Assembly (NCBI GenBank): GCA_964539975.1
Contig: CAZIKK010000003.1
Location: 1-64,000, forward strand
DNA: 64,000 nt
Direction: 5' to 3'
Source of the DNA: 38-11 sp964539975
GTDB lineage: Bacteria; Bacillota; Clostridia; Tissierellales; Dethiosulfatibacteraceae
Shown here: positions 33,261 to 42,785 of the stretch, one piece after another
Layout of the letters: each line of letters starts with the position of its first letter
Position numbering within the stretch: the stretch's first letter is position 1
Position numbers and translations under genes: made by a program
Notes under the pieces: model-generated
The model's database searches: none
What the model was told of the DNA's origin: nothing
Seen by the model: the letters and a program-made list of their open reading frames with translations, nothing else

Positions 33261-34494
33261 GCTTTTGACTCCATTTTTTATGAATATCCAGCCGATCAAT
33301 TGCTCGATACACCGTCTGGATGGATACACTTGATGCTTTGGCCAGTTGTTTGCACACCTCGTACTCAGGCTTGTAGTTGAAAACTTGATCCTCAACAATC
33401 GTCAGTTTGATCAGAGCTTCTCCATATGGCGTCTCCACGGTCATAAATTCTCTTTCCAAGACTAGTTTGGTCACTGCGTATTTTCTTAACCCTATGGTTG
33501 TGGATTCTGTCAATAAAAGATTTGTTAAATGGGCCTCTTTTTCCTCGTTGGTCAAAATGTTCAACTTTGTGGCCAATCTTCCTTTTTTCATAATGATAGG
33601 GGTTTTGTAGAAATCCAAGGCGCCCTCTTCAAAAAGTTTTTCTTCTAGGTAGCCAAACCATTCTGGGTTCATATCGTCAATATTGGCTTCAATCATGATG
33701 TTGTTTTCTGTTTTCCCAATAGTCTTTTGGGAACCCATTCCTTCCGCCAGATAGACTCTCAACAGGTTCGGAATTTGAAAATCTTTTGTTCCCAATCCGT
33801 ATCCTGTTTTCAAGATTTTGAAATTTGTATGGTCAGAGAATTCACTGACTACCGCTTTTAAAATAGCGGCTCCTGTAGGTGTGGTGGCTTCTGAATCCAC
33901 TCCTCCCATATGAACTGGCGTATCACCCAATATTTCTGTGGTAGCTGGTGCCGGTACTGGCATAACGCCATGAGCGCACTTTACAAATCCTTTCCCAAGT
34001 TCAACAGTAGATGACAAAATTTTATCCACTTCCAAGTAATCTATACAAATAGCGGCTCCTATGATATCTACAATGGAGTCCACCGCCCCGACTTCATGAA
34101 AATGCACTTCATGTATGGCTTTTCCATGCACTTTCGCCTCAGCTCTTGCTACCTGATAAAATATTTTTTTGCTCAACGCTTTGATCGTTTCAGACAAGTC
34201 ACTCTCATCTATGATGTCATGGACATCTTCCAAATTCCGATGATGGTGATGGTGACCATGGCCGTGGTCATGATCATGGTGATGATGGTGATCATGTGTC
34301 AAGATCACATCCACTTTTGTGCCTGTGATGCCCATTTTCTGATCTTTTCTAATGGACACTCTAAATTCATCTCGAATGGCTAATTTATTCAATTCAGCAA
34401 TCAAATAGGCCTCATCCACTCCCAAATCCACTAAAGCACCTAAGTGCATGTCTCCGCTAATTCCCGCAAAACAATCATAATACAATATTCTCAT
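33244..34494 (-). CDS. larC: Nickel-pincer cofactor nickel insertase LarC
   Basis: 416 aa, full length in one frame; in some lactobacilli LarC is split and joined by frameshifting. A very histidine-rich stretch (residues about 66-86, mainly H/D/G) should bind nickel. DCFAGISGDM at the start, HFHEVGAVDSIVDI and IEANIDDMNPEW are typical. It inserts nickel into the pincer nucleotide using CTP. It is preceded by an ABC metal importer, which fits its nickel need. Confidence 0.95.
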   Translation of the reverse strand: MRILYYDCFAGISGDMHLGALVDLGVDEAYLIAELNKLAIRDEFRVSIRKDQKMGITGTKVDVILTHDHHHHHDHDHGHGHHHHHRNLEDVHDIIDESDLSETIKALSKKIFYQVARAEAKVHGKAIHEVHFHEVGAVDSIVDIIGAAICIDYLEVDKILSSTVELGKGFVKCAHGVMPVPAPATTEILGDTPVHMGGVDSEATTPTGAAILKAVVSEFSDHTNFKILKTGYGLGTKDFQIPNLLRVYLAEGMGSQKTIGKTENNIMIEANIDDMNPEWFGYLEEKLFEEGALDFYKTPIIMKKGRLATKLNILTNEEKEAHLTNLLLTESTTIGLRKYAVTKLVLEREFMTVETPYGEALIKLTIVEDQVFNYKPEYEVCKQLAKASSVSIQTVYRAIDRLDIHKKWSQKHDSTQ

Positions 34495-34507
34495 GTCTTC
34501 CTCCTAT

Positions 34508-35626
34508 CTATTGTTCCCATCGGATGGGTTCAAGTGGGCCAAAATCCGCCACCATGTCCTGATACAGTTTCTTTCCTAATAAGAATTCATATATTTCATC
34601 AGCTTTTTCTTTCGGATCAATATCCAAAAACTGATCCGGATAAACCACAGACCCGATATAATACGCATTAACCAGTGCCGTATCGATGTTGGTGTGATAA
34701 TAGTTGAACGGCAGCTGACCATAGACTTCACCTTTCTCGAATGCGGGGATGGCTTTGTAAAAATCCGGGTGATTCTGAATGTCTCTTTTCACAAGATCCC
34801 ATCCTGCTAGATCGATGATCACTTTCTCCGGTTGCCAAACCAACAATTGCTCTTTGTCAATCATCAATGAACCTCTGTGCCCTGTCTCATCCACCACATT
34901 GTGGACATTGGTCGCCTCAAACAAAGCGTATTGGCCTGTGGTGCTTTGAATGCCATGAATTCCTCGATTGCTGAGAGCTCCTAAATACACTTTTGGACGG
35001 CTAGTTGGTTCAACTGTTTCGGTTCGGCTGTTTAAATCTGTTTTTGCTTGGTTGATATAAGCTGCAATGGATTGACTTCTTTCTTGACGACCCATGACCT
35101 CCCCAACAATCTGAAGAGCCTCTAAAATCGTCTCGTCAAAGGCTCCTGTTACGCCATAACTGAGACTCACTACTGGGATTCCTGTCCTATTTTGCAAATT
35201 CTCTACCATCGCCTTATCATCTGAATAGGTGGAAAAGACAACGTCTGGTTGAACGGTCAACAATTTTTCTGGATCAGGTTGGTGGTTAGGCCCTCCTGGT
35301 CCAATCACCGGAACAGATGTCAAGATTTCCTTATTTGCCATGTTATACGGTCTTCCCAAGTGGCTGTCTACTTCTATTTGCTCGATTCCCACCAACTTGT
35401 CTGGGGTGTCCACATATAAATACAGCCTCAACGCCCCTGGACCAATAGCTACTACTCTGGAAACTTGTTTCTTTAAAATCACTTCTCTTCCAAGGCTATC
35501 TATGATAACGTGTTGGTCTAATTGGTCGTTTTCAGGGTCAGGTTGGGTTGCTTGGCAACCACTCAATAACAAGCTTGCAGCCACAATCAGCAACAGACTC
35601 TTTATTTTTCTCTTAATGTCTCTCAT
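34508..35626 (-). CDS. ABC importer, metal-chelate substrate-binding lipoprotein
   Basis: 372 aa. Lipobox LLSGC near residue 24, then a class III (BtuF/FepB-like) binding fold with DSLGREVIL and a helical linker. Such proteins bind cobalamin, siderophores or metal chelates outside the cell. Its place between larC and the ATPase gene suggests nickel or a nickel chelate, but sequence does not prove this. Confidence 0.85.
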   Translation of the reverse strand: MRDIKRKIKSLLLIVAASLLLSGCQATQPDPENDQLDQHVIIDSLGREVILKKQVSRVVAIGPGALRLYLYVDTPDKLVGIEQIEVDSHLGRPYNMANKEILTSVPVIGPGGPNHQPDPEKLLTVQPDVVFSTYSDDKAMVENLQNRTGIPVVSLSYGVTGAFDETILEALQIVGEVMGRQERSQSIAAYINQAKTDLNSRTETVEPTSRPKVYLGALSNRGIHGIQSTTGQYALFEATNVHNVVDETGHRGSLMIDKEQLLVWQPEKVIIDLAGWDLVKRDIQNHPDFYKAIPAFEKGEVYGQLPFNYYHTNIDTALVNAYYIGSVVYPDQFLDIDPKEKADEIYEFLLGKKLYQDMVADFGPLEPIRWEQ

Positions 35627-35636
35627 GTCTACTCCT

Positions 35637-36389
35637 TTAATGAGGAATCACGACAAGGTGATCCTTGATACTCTGTATCTGAACAGGCACAGAATAAACC
35701 GCGTTGATATTTTCTTCGTTGAATATCTCCTTGCCTCCCGCGGCAAAGATATTGCCTTCTTTCAAAAAAATAAATTTGTTTGCAAGTCTCAATGCCAAAT
35801 TCAAATCATGAATGGTCACCACTGCAGAAATACCGCTATCTTTCACCACCTTTTTTATGGTATCAATCACTTCCAATTGATTTTTTAGATCCAAACTGCT
35901 TGTAGGTTCATCAAACATAAGAAGCTCTGGTTTTTGTGCCAAGGCTCTAGCGATGACCACTTTTTGGTATTCTCCTCCGCTGAGCTCATCTGTATATCTC
36001 ATGGCATAATCCTTTAATCCCATCATTTCTAGGATCTGATCCACCATCTCATAGTCTGCTTCCGTTGCTTCCCATCTAATATAGGGTTTTCTTCCCAAAA
36101 GAACCGCATCAAACACAGTCGTTCTGGTCATTGGGTTGTATTGAGAAACATAACCAACTTTTTGAGCCAGATGGTTGGCCGTCATTTTTTTTACTTCCTG
36201 GTCACTAACCACAACTGTTCCTTCCTGGGGTTTGAGAATTTTTGTCAAGCACTTCAGCAAGGTGGATTTTCCCGCTCCGTTTGTCCCCAAAACAGCCAAA
36301 CATTCTCCTTTTTCCAAAGAAAAAGACACGTCATGCAAGACTTGATTGCTTGGATAATGAAAGGTTAACCCTTCGACATTTAAAATCAT
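35637..36389 (-). CDS. ABC importer, ATP-binding protein (FecE/BtuD type)
   Basis: 250 aa. Walker A GTNGAGKST, signature LSGGEYQKVVIARAL, Walker B LLMFDEPTSSLDL, H-loop TIHDLNLAL. Overlaps the permease gene by 4 nt. Energises the metal-chelate importer of the lar cluster. Confidence 0.93.
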   Translation of the reverse strand: MILNVEGLTFHYPSNQVLHDVSFSLEKGECLAVLGTNGAGKSTLLKCLTKILKPQEGTVVVSDQEVKKMTANHLAQKVGYVSQYNPMTRTTVFDAVLLGRKPYIRWEATEADYEMVDQILEMMGLKDYAMRYTDELSGGEYQKVVIARALAQKPELLMFDEPTSSLDLKNQLEVIDTIKKVVKDSGISAVVTIHDLNLALRLANKFIFLKEGNIFAAGGKEIFNEENINAVYSVPVQIQSIKDHLVVIPH

Positions 36390-37462
36390 CTACTTCCCCT
36401 CCTAATGAGTAAATACAGAAATAACGGCGCTCCTAAAAATGAGGTGATAGCTCCCACTGGCATCATCACTGGCGCAATGAGGGTTCTAGCAATGGTGTCC
36501 GATAGCAAGAGAATGAAGGCTCCCATTATAGCCGACATAGGAATCAGATATCGATGATCTCCGTCAATCATTCTCTTGACTATTTGAGGTGCAATCAAGC
36601 CAACAAACCCGATGATTCCCATGAAAGATACTGTGACAGCTGTCATCAACGACGCTACCAACATGCCTTCCAGCCTTATTTTTTCTACATTCACACCTAA
36701 GTTTTTTGCCGAATCCTCTCCTATATTCAACGCGTTGTAGTCCCATCTTCTGAAGTAGAAGTAACCGATACCTAGTCCAACGACCACCGCCATAATCGCT
36801 ACTTCTTGCCACATGACCCTACCTAGATCTCCAAATGACCAAAACACTGCTGCCGCCACTTGAATATCGTCAGCGAAATATTGAATGAGCATCGTTCCCG
36901 CTGTAAACAAAGATCCTAGTGCTACGCCAGATAATATGATGGATTCTGGACTAAATCCTCTCATACCTGCCAACGTCAATATGATCAACATAGCCGCCAA
37001 GGCACTAATTAAAGCTGTCACCGTCACTCCATAGGGGTTGTTGATGGCAACGGCACTGGCGCTGCTGCTATGGGTGCTCCCTGCTCCAAACAGGATGATG
37101 GCTATGTTGGCGCCAAAAGCAGCAGCATTTGTGATTCCCAATGTTGTAGGAGATGCCATGGGATTTCTTAGATTGCTTTGCATCACACAGCCCGCGGTGG
37201 CTAATCCTGCCCCCGCTATCAATGCGCCTAGAATTCTTGGCAAACGCATTTGCCACACCACCGCATGAGTCATAATGGTTCCTTTGCCCATCAAAGCTCT
37301 AACGATTTCTGAAAATGTCAGCTCAGCAGATCCTGCTTGAATTCCGTAAACACTAAGTACCAAAGTAGCGATGATCATCAATAGCATGATTTTCTTCTTT
37401 TGTTTTGTGTAGTGATGATATTGTTGGATCGTGTGGTTGTTTGAGTGTGTCTTGTTTTCCAA
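36386..37462 (-). CDS. ABC importer permease, FecCD/BtuC type
   Basis: 358 aa from a TTG at 37460-37462, chosen because AGGAG lies 8 nt before it and it avoids a 59-nt overlap with the fmdE-like gene. About ten membrane helices; conserved LPRILGALIAGAGLATAGCVMQ and GFVGLIAPQIVKRM typical of the BtuC/FhuB family. Works with the neighbouring ATPase and binding protein. Confidence 0.9.
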   Translation of the reverse strand: MENKTHSNNHTIQQYHHYTKQKKKIMLLMIIATLVLSVYGIQAGSAELTFSEIVRALMGKGTIMTHAVVWQMRLPRILGALIAGAGLATAGCVMQSNLRNPMASPTTLGITNAAAFGANIAIILFGAGSTHSSSASAVAINNPYGVTVTALISALAAMLIILTLAGMRGFSPESIILSGVALGSLFTAGTMLIQYFADDIQVAAAVFWSFGDLGRVMWQEVAIMAVVVGLGIGYFYFRRWDYNALNIGEDSAKNLGVNVEKIRLEGMLVASLMTAVTVSFMGIIGFVGLIAPQIVKRMIDGDHRYLIPMSAIMGAFILLLSDTIARTLIAPVMMPVGAITSFLGAPLFLYLLIRRGSR

Positions 37463-37478
37463 CTTATCGACTCCTATT

Positions 37479-38006
37479 CTAGGCCCAACCTCTCGAGTAG
37501 GTTGGAGCACAGTCCATGCATACTTTTTTTCCGTCATTCAATCTAATTTTGTGTTCTGGTGCCGGTTCTTGACATGCCTCACAAACAATGGTTGTAAATA
37601 TTTTCGCTTTTACCGGCAGTTCGTAATGTGGCTTTTTAACTTGAAACACTTCATCCATTGGCGCTTCCAATATAAAGGCTTGTCTCTGCTCTCTTGTCAT
37701 TTCTTCTTTTGCCGGTCTTAAGACAATACGAAGGGATTCACCTGTTCTTCTACTGAAGAAGGTGAATGCCATTTTCCCAGTATCTCGATAAATCAGGTTC
37801 CCTTTTCCCAAGGTACATCCCGTCATATACTGAATAGCATCTACACCACAAGCCTCATTCTCTGTGACACAGACCAGTTCTTCATCAGGCGCAAAAGTTA
37901 GGTCCATTTTTTCTTTGGCGATCTCACACGCCCGAAATCCTATGGCCAATCCTGGACAAGCATGCCCATGGAAGGTCACACATTCTTCCCATAACGCTTT
38001 ATTCAT
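37479..38006 (-). CDS. FmdE family metal-binding protein
   Basis: 175 aa from the ATG at 38006 after GGAGG. The N-terminal FmdE domain has FHGHACPGLAIGFRA with the conserved His/Cys, and the C-terminus a CxxC...CxxC zinc ribbon (CEAC and CMDC). FmdE proteins are often encoded with ABC importers for molybdate, tungstate or nickel. Here it is the first gene of the importer and lar operon, which suggests a role in handling the metal or in sensing it. Confidence 0.88.
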   Translation of the reverse strand: MNKALWEECVTFHGHACPGLAIGFRACEIAKEKMDLTFAPDEELVCVTENEACGVDAIQYMTGCTLGKGNLIYRDTGKMAFTFFSRRTGESLRIVLRPAKEEMTREQRQAFILEAPMDEVFQVKKPHYELPVKAKIFTTIVCEACQEPAPEHKIRLNDGKKVCMDCAPTYSRGWA

Positions 38007-38035
38007 TTTGTCCTCCAATCATTTATTTGATGTAA

Positions 38036-38087
38036 ACGTTCAAAAAAGCTGAATAAATGTCTTTTTAGACAATTATTCAGCTTCAGC
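38036..38087 (-). terminator. Strong hairpin terminator before fmdE
   Basis: On the minus strand AGCTGAATAATTGTCT and AGACATTTATTCAGCT form a long hairpin (about 38050-38085) with a single mismatch, followed by six T. It ends the GntR transcript, but it lies only about 30 nt before the fmdE start and no clear promoter fits between, so it might also act as an attenuator for the fmdE-lar operon. Confidence 0.8.
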
Positions 38088-38138
38088 TTCTTTATTAAGG
38101 ATTCTTCCAATGCCTAGGCTTCTTGCCTTCGGCAAAAT

Positions 38139-38801
38139 CTATAGAAACATTTCGATAAACTCCGGGTCCATGTTGTAGAAAGACTGTAAGTGTTCGCATA
38201 AAGATGCTTTCACTTTTTTAAAGTCTCTTTCGTAAAGCCCTTCAATAATATCTTCATGATTCTTGATTTGATACACACTATCTTCAATACTCGTGTATTT
38301 AGATATTTGTATCAAATGGATTTTCATATATAAGTTGATTTGGTTCTGCACCAGCATTTCATTCTTGCCTATTTCTGCTATTTTAATGTGGAACTTTGAG
38401 TCGTATACGATTCTTTCGTATATATTACCGCTTCTTGCGTGTTGTTCACATTCTTGCGCCAAATGACGCAACTCATTAAACTCAGCATTTGAACCATTCA
38501 AAATAGCTAAGTTGCAAGACAAAATATCTTGGGCAAGCCTTAACTGACCAATTTGCTTGATGTCATTCTGATCATAAACAGCTACCTCTGAATACCTACC
38601 AGGGTAGCTTCTTACCAACCCCTCTTCATTCAATCGTCGAAGGGCTTCTCTTACAGGTGTTCGACTTCCTTGTATGTGTTCGGAAATCCTTTCTTCTGGT
38701 ATCCTCTCTCCAGGCTTCAGTTGCAACCGAAGAATCATTTCTCTGATTGTTTCGTATGCCCGTTCACTTAAATTGCTTTTAAGCACCTTCACCCTCTCCA
38801 T
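38139..38801 (-). CDS. GntR family regulator with FCD domain
   Basis: 220 aa. Winged helix with RISEHIQGSRTPVREALRRLNEEGLV at about 35-70, then an FCD ligand domain. It lies downstream of PFOR and upstream of the fmdE operon, and could control either or the TRAP cluster through the GTATAC-core sites; the ligand is unknown. Confidence 0.88.
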   Translation of the reverse strand: MERVKVLKSNLSERAYETIREMILRLQLKPGERIPEERISEHIQGSRTPVREALRRLNEEGLVRSYPGRYSEVAVYDQNDIKQIGQLRLAQDILSCNLAILNGSNAEFNELRHLAQECEQHARSGNIYERIVYDSKFHIKIAEIGKNEMLVQNQINLYMKIHLIQISKYTSIEDSVYQIKNHEDIIEGLYERDFKKVKASLCEHLQSFYNMDPEFIEMFL

Positions 38802-38880
38802 CCTGTCACCTCATTTATCTAGTTATTCATTATATAACAGGTCATAACCTAAATCAAACGGATTTATTCTTGTGCCTGTC

Positions 38881-39069
38881 TTATTCATCTTCATTCTTAT
38901 CTTTAGTGTATTTATCTACGGCTTCTAAAAAACTGCTCTTCTTTTCCTGAATGCCCATATGTTTTTTTATGCGATCTAGTTCTTCAAGAATAATTCTAGT
39001 ATTCATCCAACCTGCGATAGACCCAATAACAGCAAATAAGAATATGATGATTATGATCCATTCAAACAT
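38881..39069 (-). CDS. Small membrane protein of unknown function
   Basis: 62 aa from the ATG at 39069 preceded by AGGTGG. One membrane helix (about 5-25, FEWIIIIIFLFAVIGSIAG) and a charged, coiled-coil-like cytoplasmic tail rich in Lys/Glu. It lies after PFOR, in the same direction, about 100 nt downstream. I do not recognise it. Confidence 0.65.
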   Translation of the reverse strand: MFEWIIIIIFLFAVIGSIAGWMNTRIILEELDRIKKHMGIQEKKSSFLEAVDKYTKDKNEDE

Positions 39070-39165
39070 GATGGCCACCTTCCTTTTATGAATTTGTGTA
39101 GAAGAAGAGATTTTTTTGTTCTAAAGGTTGCCATCCTTTTGAAAAGGATGGCAACTTTTACTCAA

Positions 39166-42100
39166 TTAATAGGCTGCCAGTCTTTTGTAATTGTCTAATC
39201 TTTCCATGGCATCTTCTGCTGCTTTTTTGAACAACTCTTTGGCTGTGTCAGGATACTGCTTCAACAAAGATGCGTATCTCACTTCACTTAATAAATACTC
39301 TTGAAAATCAGCTGTGGGTTCTTTCGAATCTAGGACAAATGGATTTTCTCCTTTAGATTTCAAGGTTGGGTTGTAACGGTACAAGGCCCAATAGCCTGAT
39401 TCCACTGCTCTTTTTGATTGATTTTGAGCTTTTCCCATTCCGCCCTTTATTCCGTGACTGACACATGGTGCATAAGCGATTATCAGAGAAGGCCCTGGGT
39501 ATGCCTCGGCTTCCATAATAGCTTTAAGGGTTTGATTATGATTCGCTCCCATCGAGATTTGGGCTACATACACGTAACCATAACTCATGGCCATCATTCC
39601 CAAGTCTTTCTTTTTAGTGTCTTTTCCTGATGCTGCAAATTTGGCAATAGCAGCGGTTGGTGTTGCTTTGGAAGATTGTCCTCCTGTATTGGAGTAAACT
39701 TCTGTGTCAAACACCAATACATTGATGTCTTCACCCGATGCCAATACATGATCTAATCCACCATATCCAATATCATAAGCCCATCCATCTCCGCCAAAAA
39801 TCCAGTTGGATTGTTTCACCAAGTAGTCTTTGAGCCTATATATTTCATTATACTTGTCTAGCCCATGTTTCTCAATGGCATTTGTCAACTTATCTGCACG
39901 ATCTCTTGTGTTCTGCGTAACGTCAAAGTTGTCCAACCATTCTGTCATAGCCTCTTTTATTTCCGTTTCCGTTTCTTTCTCTAGCGATTCCTTAACTTTT
40001 GATGCTAGCATTTTTCTCATGGTTTGGGCACCCAACATTAGGCCGAAACCATATTCTGCATTATCTTCAAACAGCGAGAATCCCCAAGCTGGTCCGTGTC
40101 CTTTGCTGTTTTTTGTATAAGAAATAGATGGCGCAGAGCCTCCCCATACAGTGGAACAACCTGCTGAATTGGAAAGGACCATTCTGTCTCCGTAAAGCTG
40201 TGTGACCAGTTTTGCATAAGGCGTTTCGCCACAACCTGCACAAGCACCGGAAAATTCAAGCAAAGGTTTTTTGAATTGGCTGCTTTTCACTGTGATTTTG
40301 TTCTTAGCTGACTCAACCGTTTCAAAATCTTTTATGTACTCCCATGCTTTCACAGAACCTTCTTTTACTTCTGAAAGCGGTTCCATAACCAATGCTTTTT
40401 TCTTTGCCGGACATACATCCACACAATTGCCACAACCTGTGCAATCAAGCGGAGAGAAACCCATATAATATTGCTTTCCATCAAATCCGATAGCTTTTTT
40501 AGTTTCAAGCGCTACGGGTGCTTCATCCACCTGGTTCTGATCTAACAACATTGGCCTTAATACAGCGTGTGGACAAACGAAGGAACACTGGTTGCACTGA
40601 ATACAATTGTCTACCTGCCAAACCGGCACATCAATGGCAATGCCTCTCTTTTCATATTGAGTGACTCCTGTTGGATAGGTTCCATCTTCTGCGCCATTAA
40701 ATGCGCTTACAGGAAGAGCATCTCCTTTTTGACGGTTCATCGGTATCATGATGTTTTTAATAAACTCTGGTAAGCCATTCGTGTCTTCAGCCACTTCTTT
40801 TTCGGCACTAGACCAATTCTCCGGAATTTCTATTTTTACCAGATATTTCTGACCCGCTTCAATGGCTTTATGGTTCATATCCACCACTTCTTGTCCTTTA
40901 TTGCCATAACTGTCCACTACTGCTTCTTTCAGCAACTTAATGGCTTCTTCCACCGGCATAACTTTTGACAGACTAAAGAAGGCTGATTGCATAATCATAT
41001 TGATTCGATTGCCCAATCCAAGGTTTTTCGCAATTTCTACAGCGTTGATGGTATAGAAATCCACATGTTTCTTAGCCAATATGGCTTTCATGGCATTCGG
41101 TATTTCCTTTTCCAATTGATCAGGCGTCCAAATGCAATTCAATAAGAAAGTGCCGCCTTCCTTAATGTCATCCAACAAATCATATTGTTGCAGGTAGGCT
41201 TGATTGTGGCAAGCAACAAAGTCTGCCATTGTAATAGCATACGGTGCCATAATTGGCTTTTCGCCAAATCTCAAATGGGATATGGTCAAACCGCCTGATT
41301 TTTTGGAATCATAGGCAAAATAAGCTTGCGCATTCAAATTCGTGTGATCACCGATGATTTTGACAGCGGATTTATTGGCGCTTACGGTTCCGTCCGATCC
41401 CAGTCCCCAGAATTTGCAAGAAATCGTACCTTCTGGCGTAGGGTTGAATGCTTCTTCGCATGCTGGCAATGACTTGAAAGTAACATCGTCTGTAATTCCT
41501 ACTGTAAAACCGTTTCTTGGTGTGTCTAATGCCAGATTATCAAACACCTCTTTCACATTCATGGGCGTGAATTCTTTTGAGCCAAGTCCGTATCTACCGC
41601 CTACCACCAAAGGCGCTTTTTCTTGACCATAATATGCATTTCTCACATCTAAATATAGTGGTTCCCCTTCTGCTCCAGGTTCTTTTGTTCTATCCAAAAC
41701 AGCGATTCTTTTTACCGTCTTTGGCAACTCATTTAGCATGTGCTTGCTTGAGAACGGACGGTATAAATGAACTTCTAACAAGCCATAATTATTTCCTTGT
41801 TTATTCAAGTACTCAATGGTTTCCCTTATTACGTCACAACCAGAACCCATAGCAACGATGACATTCTCTGCATGTTGTGAGCCATAATAGTTGAATAGCT
41901 TATAGTCTCTGCCTGTCAATTCATTAATGTCATCCATGTATTTCTGAACAACCTCAGGAATTTCATCATAGAATTTATTGATGGATTCTCGAGTTTGGAA
42001 AAAGATATCAGGGTTTTGAGTCGTCCCTCTCAGAACTGGATGGTTGGGATGTAATGATCGTTCACGAAACTGCATGATGGCTTCTTTATCCACCAAGTTA

Positions 42101-42678
42101 TCCAAATCATTATAATCAAGCAAATCTATCTTTTGCATTTCATGGGAGGTTCTAAATCCATCGAAAAAATGCAGGACAGGTATGCGAGACTTTATGGCTG
42201 ATAAATGGGCCACCGCGCCAAGATCCATACATTGTTGGACGCTACTTGATGCCAACAGTGTAAAGCCTGTTTGTCTTGTAGACATCACATCTTGATGATC
42301 TCCAAATATGCTCAAAGCGTTTGAGGCTAATGATCTTGCACTTACGTGAAATACGCTTGGCAGTAATTCTCCAGCGATTTTGTACATGTTTGGAATCATT
42401 AACAATAGTCCTTGCGATGCTGTATAAGTCGTAGATAATGCGCCTGATTGAAGAGAGCCATGCAACGTTCCAGCTGCTCCTCCTTCTGATTGCATTTCCT
42501 TTACAACCACCGGTTGTCCAAATATGTTCTTTTTTCCTTCCGCAGCCCACTCGTCGACAGATTCTGCCATAGGTGAAGAGGGAGTAATAGGATAAATAAC
42601 AGAAACATCTGTAAATGCGTATGATGCATAAGCTGCTGCTGTATTCCCATCCATTGTTGCTTTTTTGAGATTGTTCAT
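39166..42678 (-). CDS. nifJ: Pyruvate:ferredoxin (flavodoxin) oxidoreductase
   Basis: 1170 aa, the full single-chain length. In order: pyrimidine-binding alpha domain (AYPITPSSPMAE opening), gamma domain, a two-cluster ferredoxin domain with CIQCNQCSFVCPHA and CTGCGNCVDVCPA, and the TPP-binding C-terminus with SGACAGCGETPYAKL and GDGWAYDIGYGGLDHVLASG. It turns pyruvate into acetyl-CoA, CO2 and reduced ferredoxin. A GTATAC-core operator lies upstream, suggesting GntR control. Confidence 0.97.
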   Translation of the reverse strand: MNNLKKATMDGNTAAAYASYAFTDVSVIYPITPSSPMAESVDEWAAEGKKNIFGQPVVVKEMQSEGGAAGTLHGSLQSGALSTTYTASQGLLLMIPNMYKIAGELLPSVFHVSARSLASNALSIFGDHQDVMSTRQTGFTLLASSSVQQCMDLGAVAHLSAIKSRIPVLHFFDGFRTSHEMQKIDLLDYNDLDNLVDKEAIMQFRERSLHPNHPVLRGTTQNPDIFFQTRESINKFYDEIPEVVQKYMDDINELTGRDYKLFNYYGSQHAENVIVAMGSGCDVIRETIEYLNKQGNNYGLLEVHLYRPFSSKHMLNELPKTVKRIAVLDRTKEPGAEGEPLYLDVRNAYYGQEKAPLVVGGRYGLGSKEFTPMNVKEVFDNLALDTPRNGFTVGITDDVTFKSLPACEEAFNPTPEGTISCKFWGLGSDGTVSANKSAVKIIGDHTNLNAQAYFAYDSKKSGGLTISHLRFGEKPIMAPYAITMADFVACHNQAYLQQYDLLDDIKEGGTFLLNCIWTPDQLEKEIPNAMKAILAKKHVDFYTINAVEIAKNLGLGNRINMIMQSAFFSLSKVMPVEEAIKLLKEAVVDSYGNKGQEVVDMNHKAIEAGQKYLVKIEIPENWSSAEKEVAEDTNGLPEFIKNIMIPMNRQKGDALPVSAFNGAEDGTYPTGVTQYEKRGIAIDVPVWQVDNCIQCNQCSFVCPHAVLRPMLLDQNQVDEAPVALETKKAIGFDGKQYYMGFSPLDCTGCGNCVDVCPAKKKALVMEPLSEVKEGSVKAWEYIKDFETVESAKNKITVKSSQFKKPLLEFSGACAGCGETPYAKLVTQLYGDRMVLSNSAGCSTVWGGSAPSISYTKNSKGHGPAWGFSLFEDNAEYGFGLMLGAQTMRKMLASKVKESLEKETETEIKEAMTEWLDNFDVTQNTRDRADKLTNAIEKHGLDKYNEIYRLKDYLVKQSNWIFGGDGWAYDIGYGGLDHVLASGEDINVLVFDTEVYSNTGGQSSKATPTAAIAKFAASGKDTKKKDLGMMAMSYGYVYVAQISMGANHNQTLKAIMEAEAYPGPSLIIAYAPCVSHGIKGGMGKAQNQSKRAVESGYWALYRYNPTLKSKGENPFVLDSKEPTADFQEYLLSEVRYASLLKQYPDTAKELFKKAAEDAMERLDNYKRLAAY

Positions 42679-42718
42679 TTGGTACCTTCCTTTCTCCGCG
42701 TTGTATTAAACGACATTC

Positions 42719-42749
42719 TTGTATTCAATTATGTATTATTGTATACAAT
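42719..42749. promoter_or_regulatory. Candidate GntR operator upstream of PFOR
   Basis: A perfect 12-bp palindrome ATTGTATACAAT (42738-42749) and a near copy TTGTATTCAA (42719-42728) lie 40-70 nt before the PFOR start. Same core as at 11331-11340 and 49688-49717. Confidence 0.55.
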
Positions 42750-42785
42750 TAAGCGCAGTATGTCAATATATGTCGCTGATTTTCG

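Noticed and set aside
34220..34310. Simple-sequence repeat (ATGGTG/CATGAT-like) on the plus strand
   Set aside because: It is the His/Asp-rich metal-binding stretch of LarC read from the other strand, not an independent repeat.
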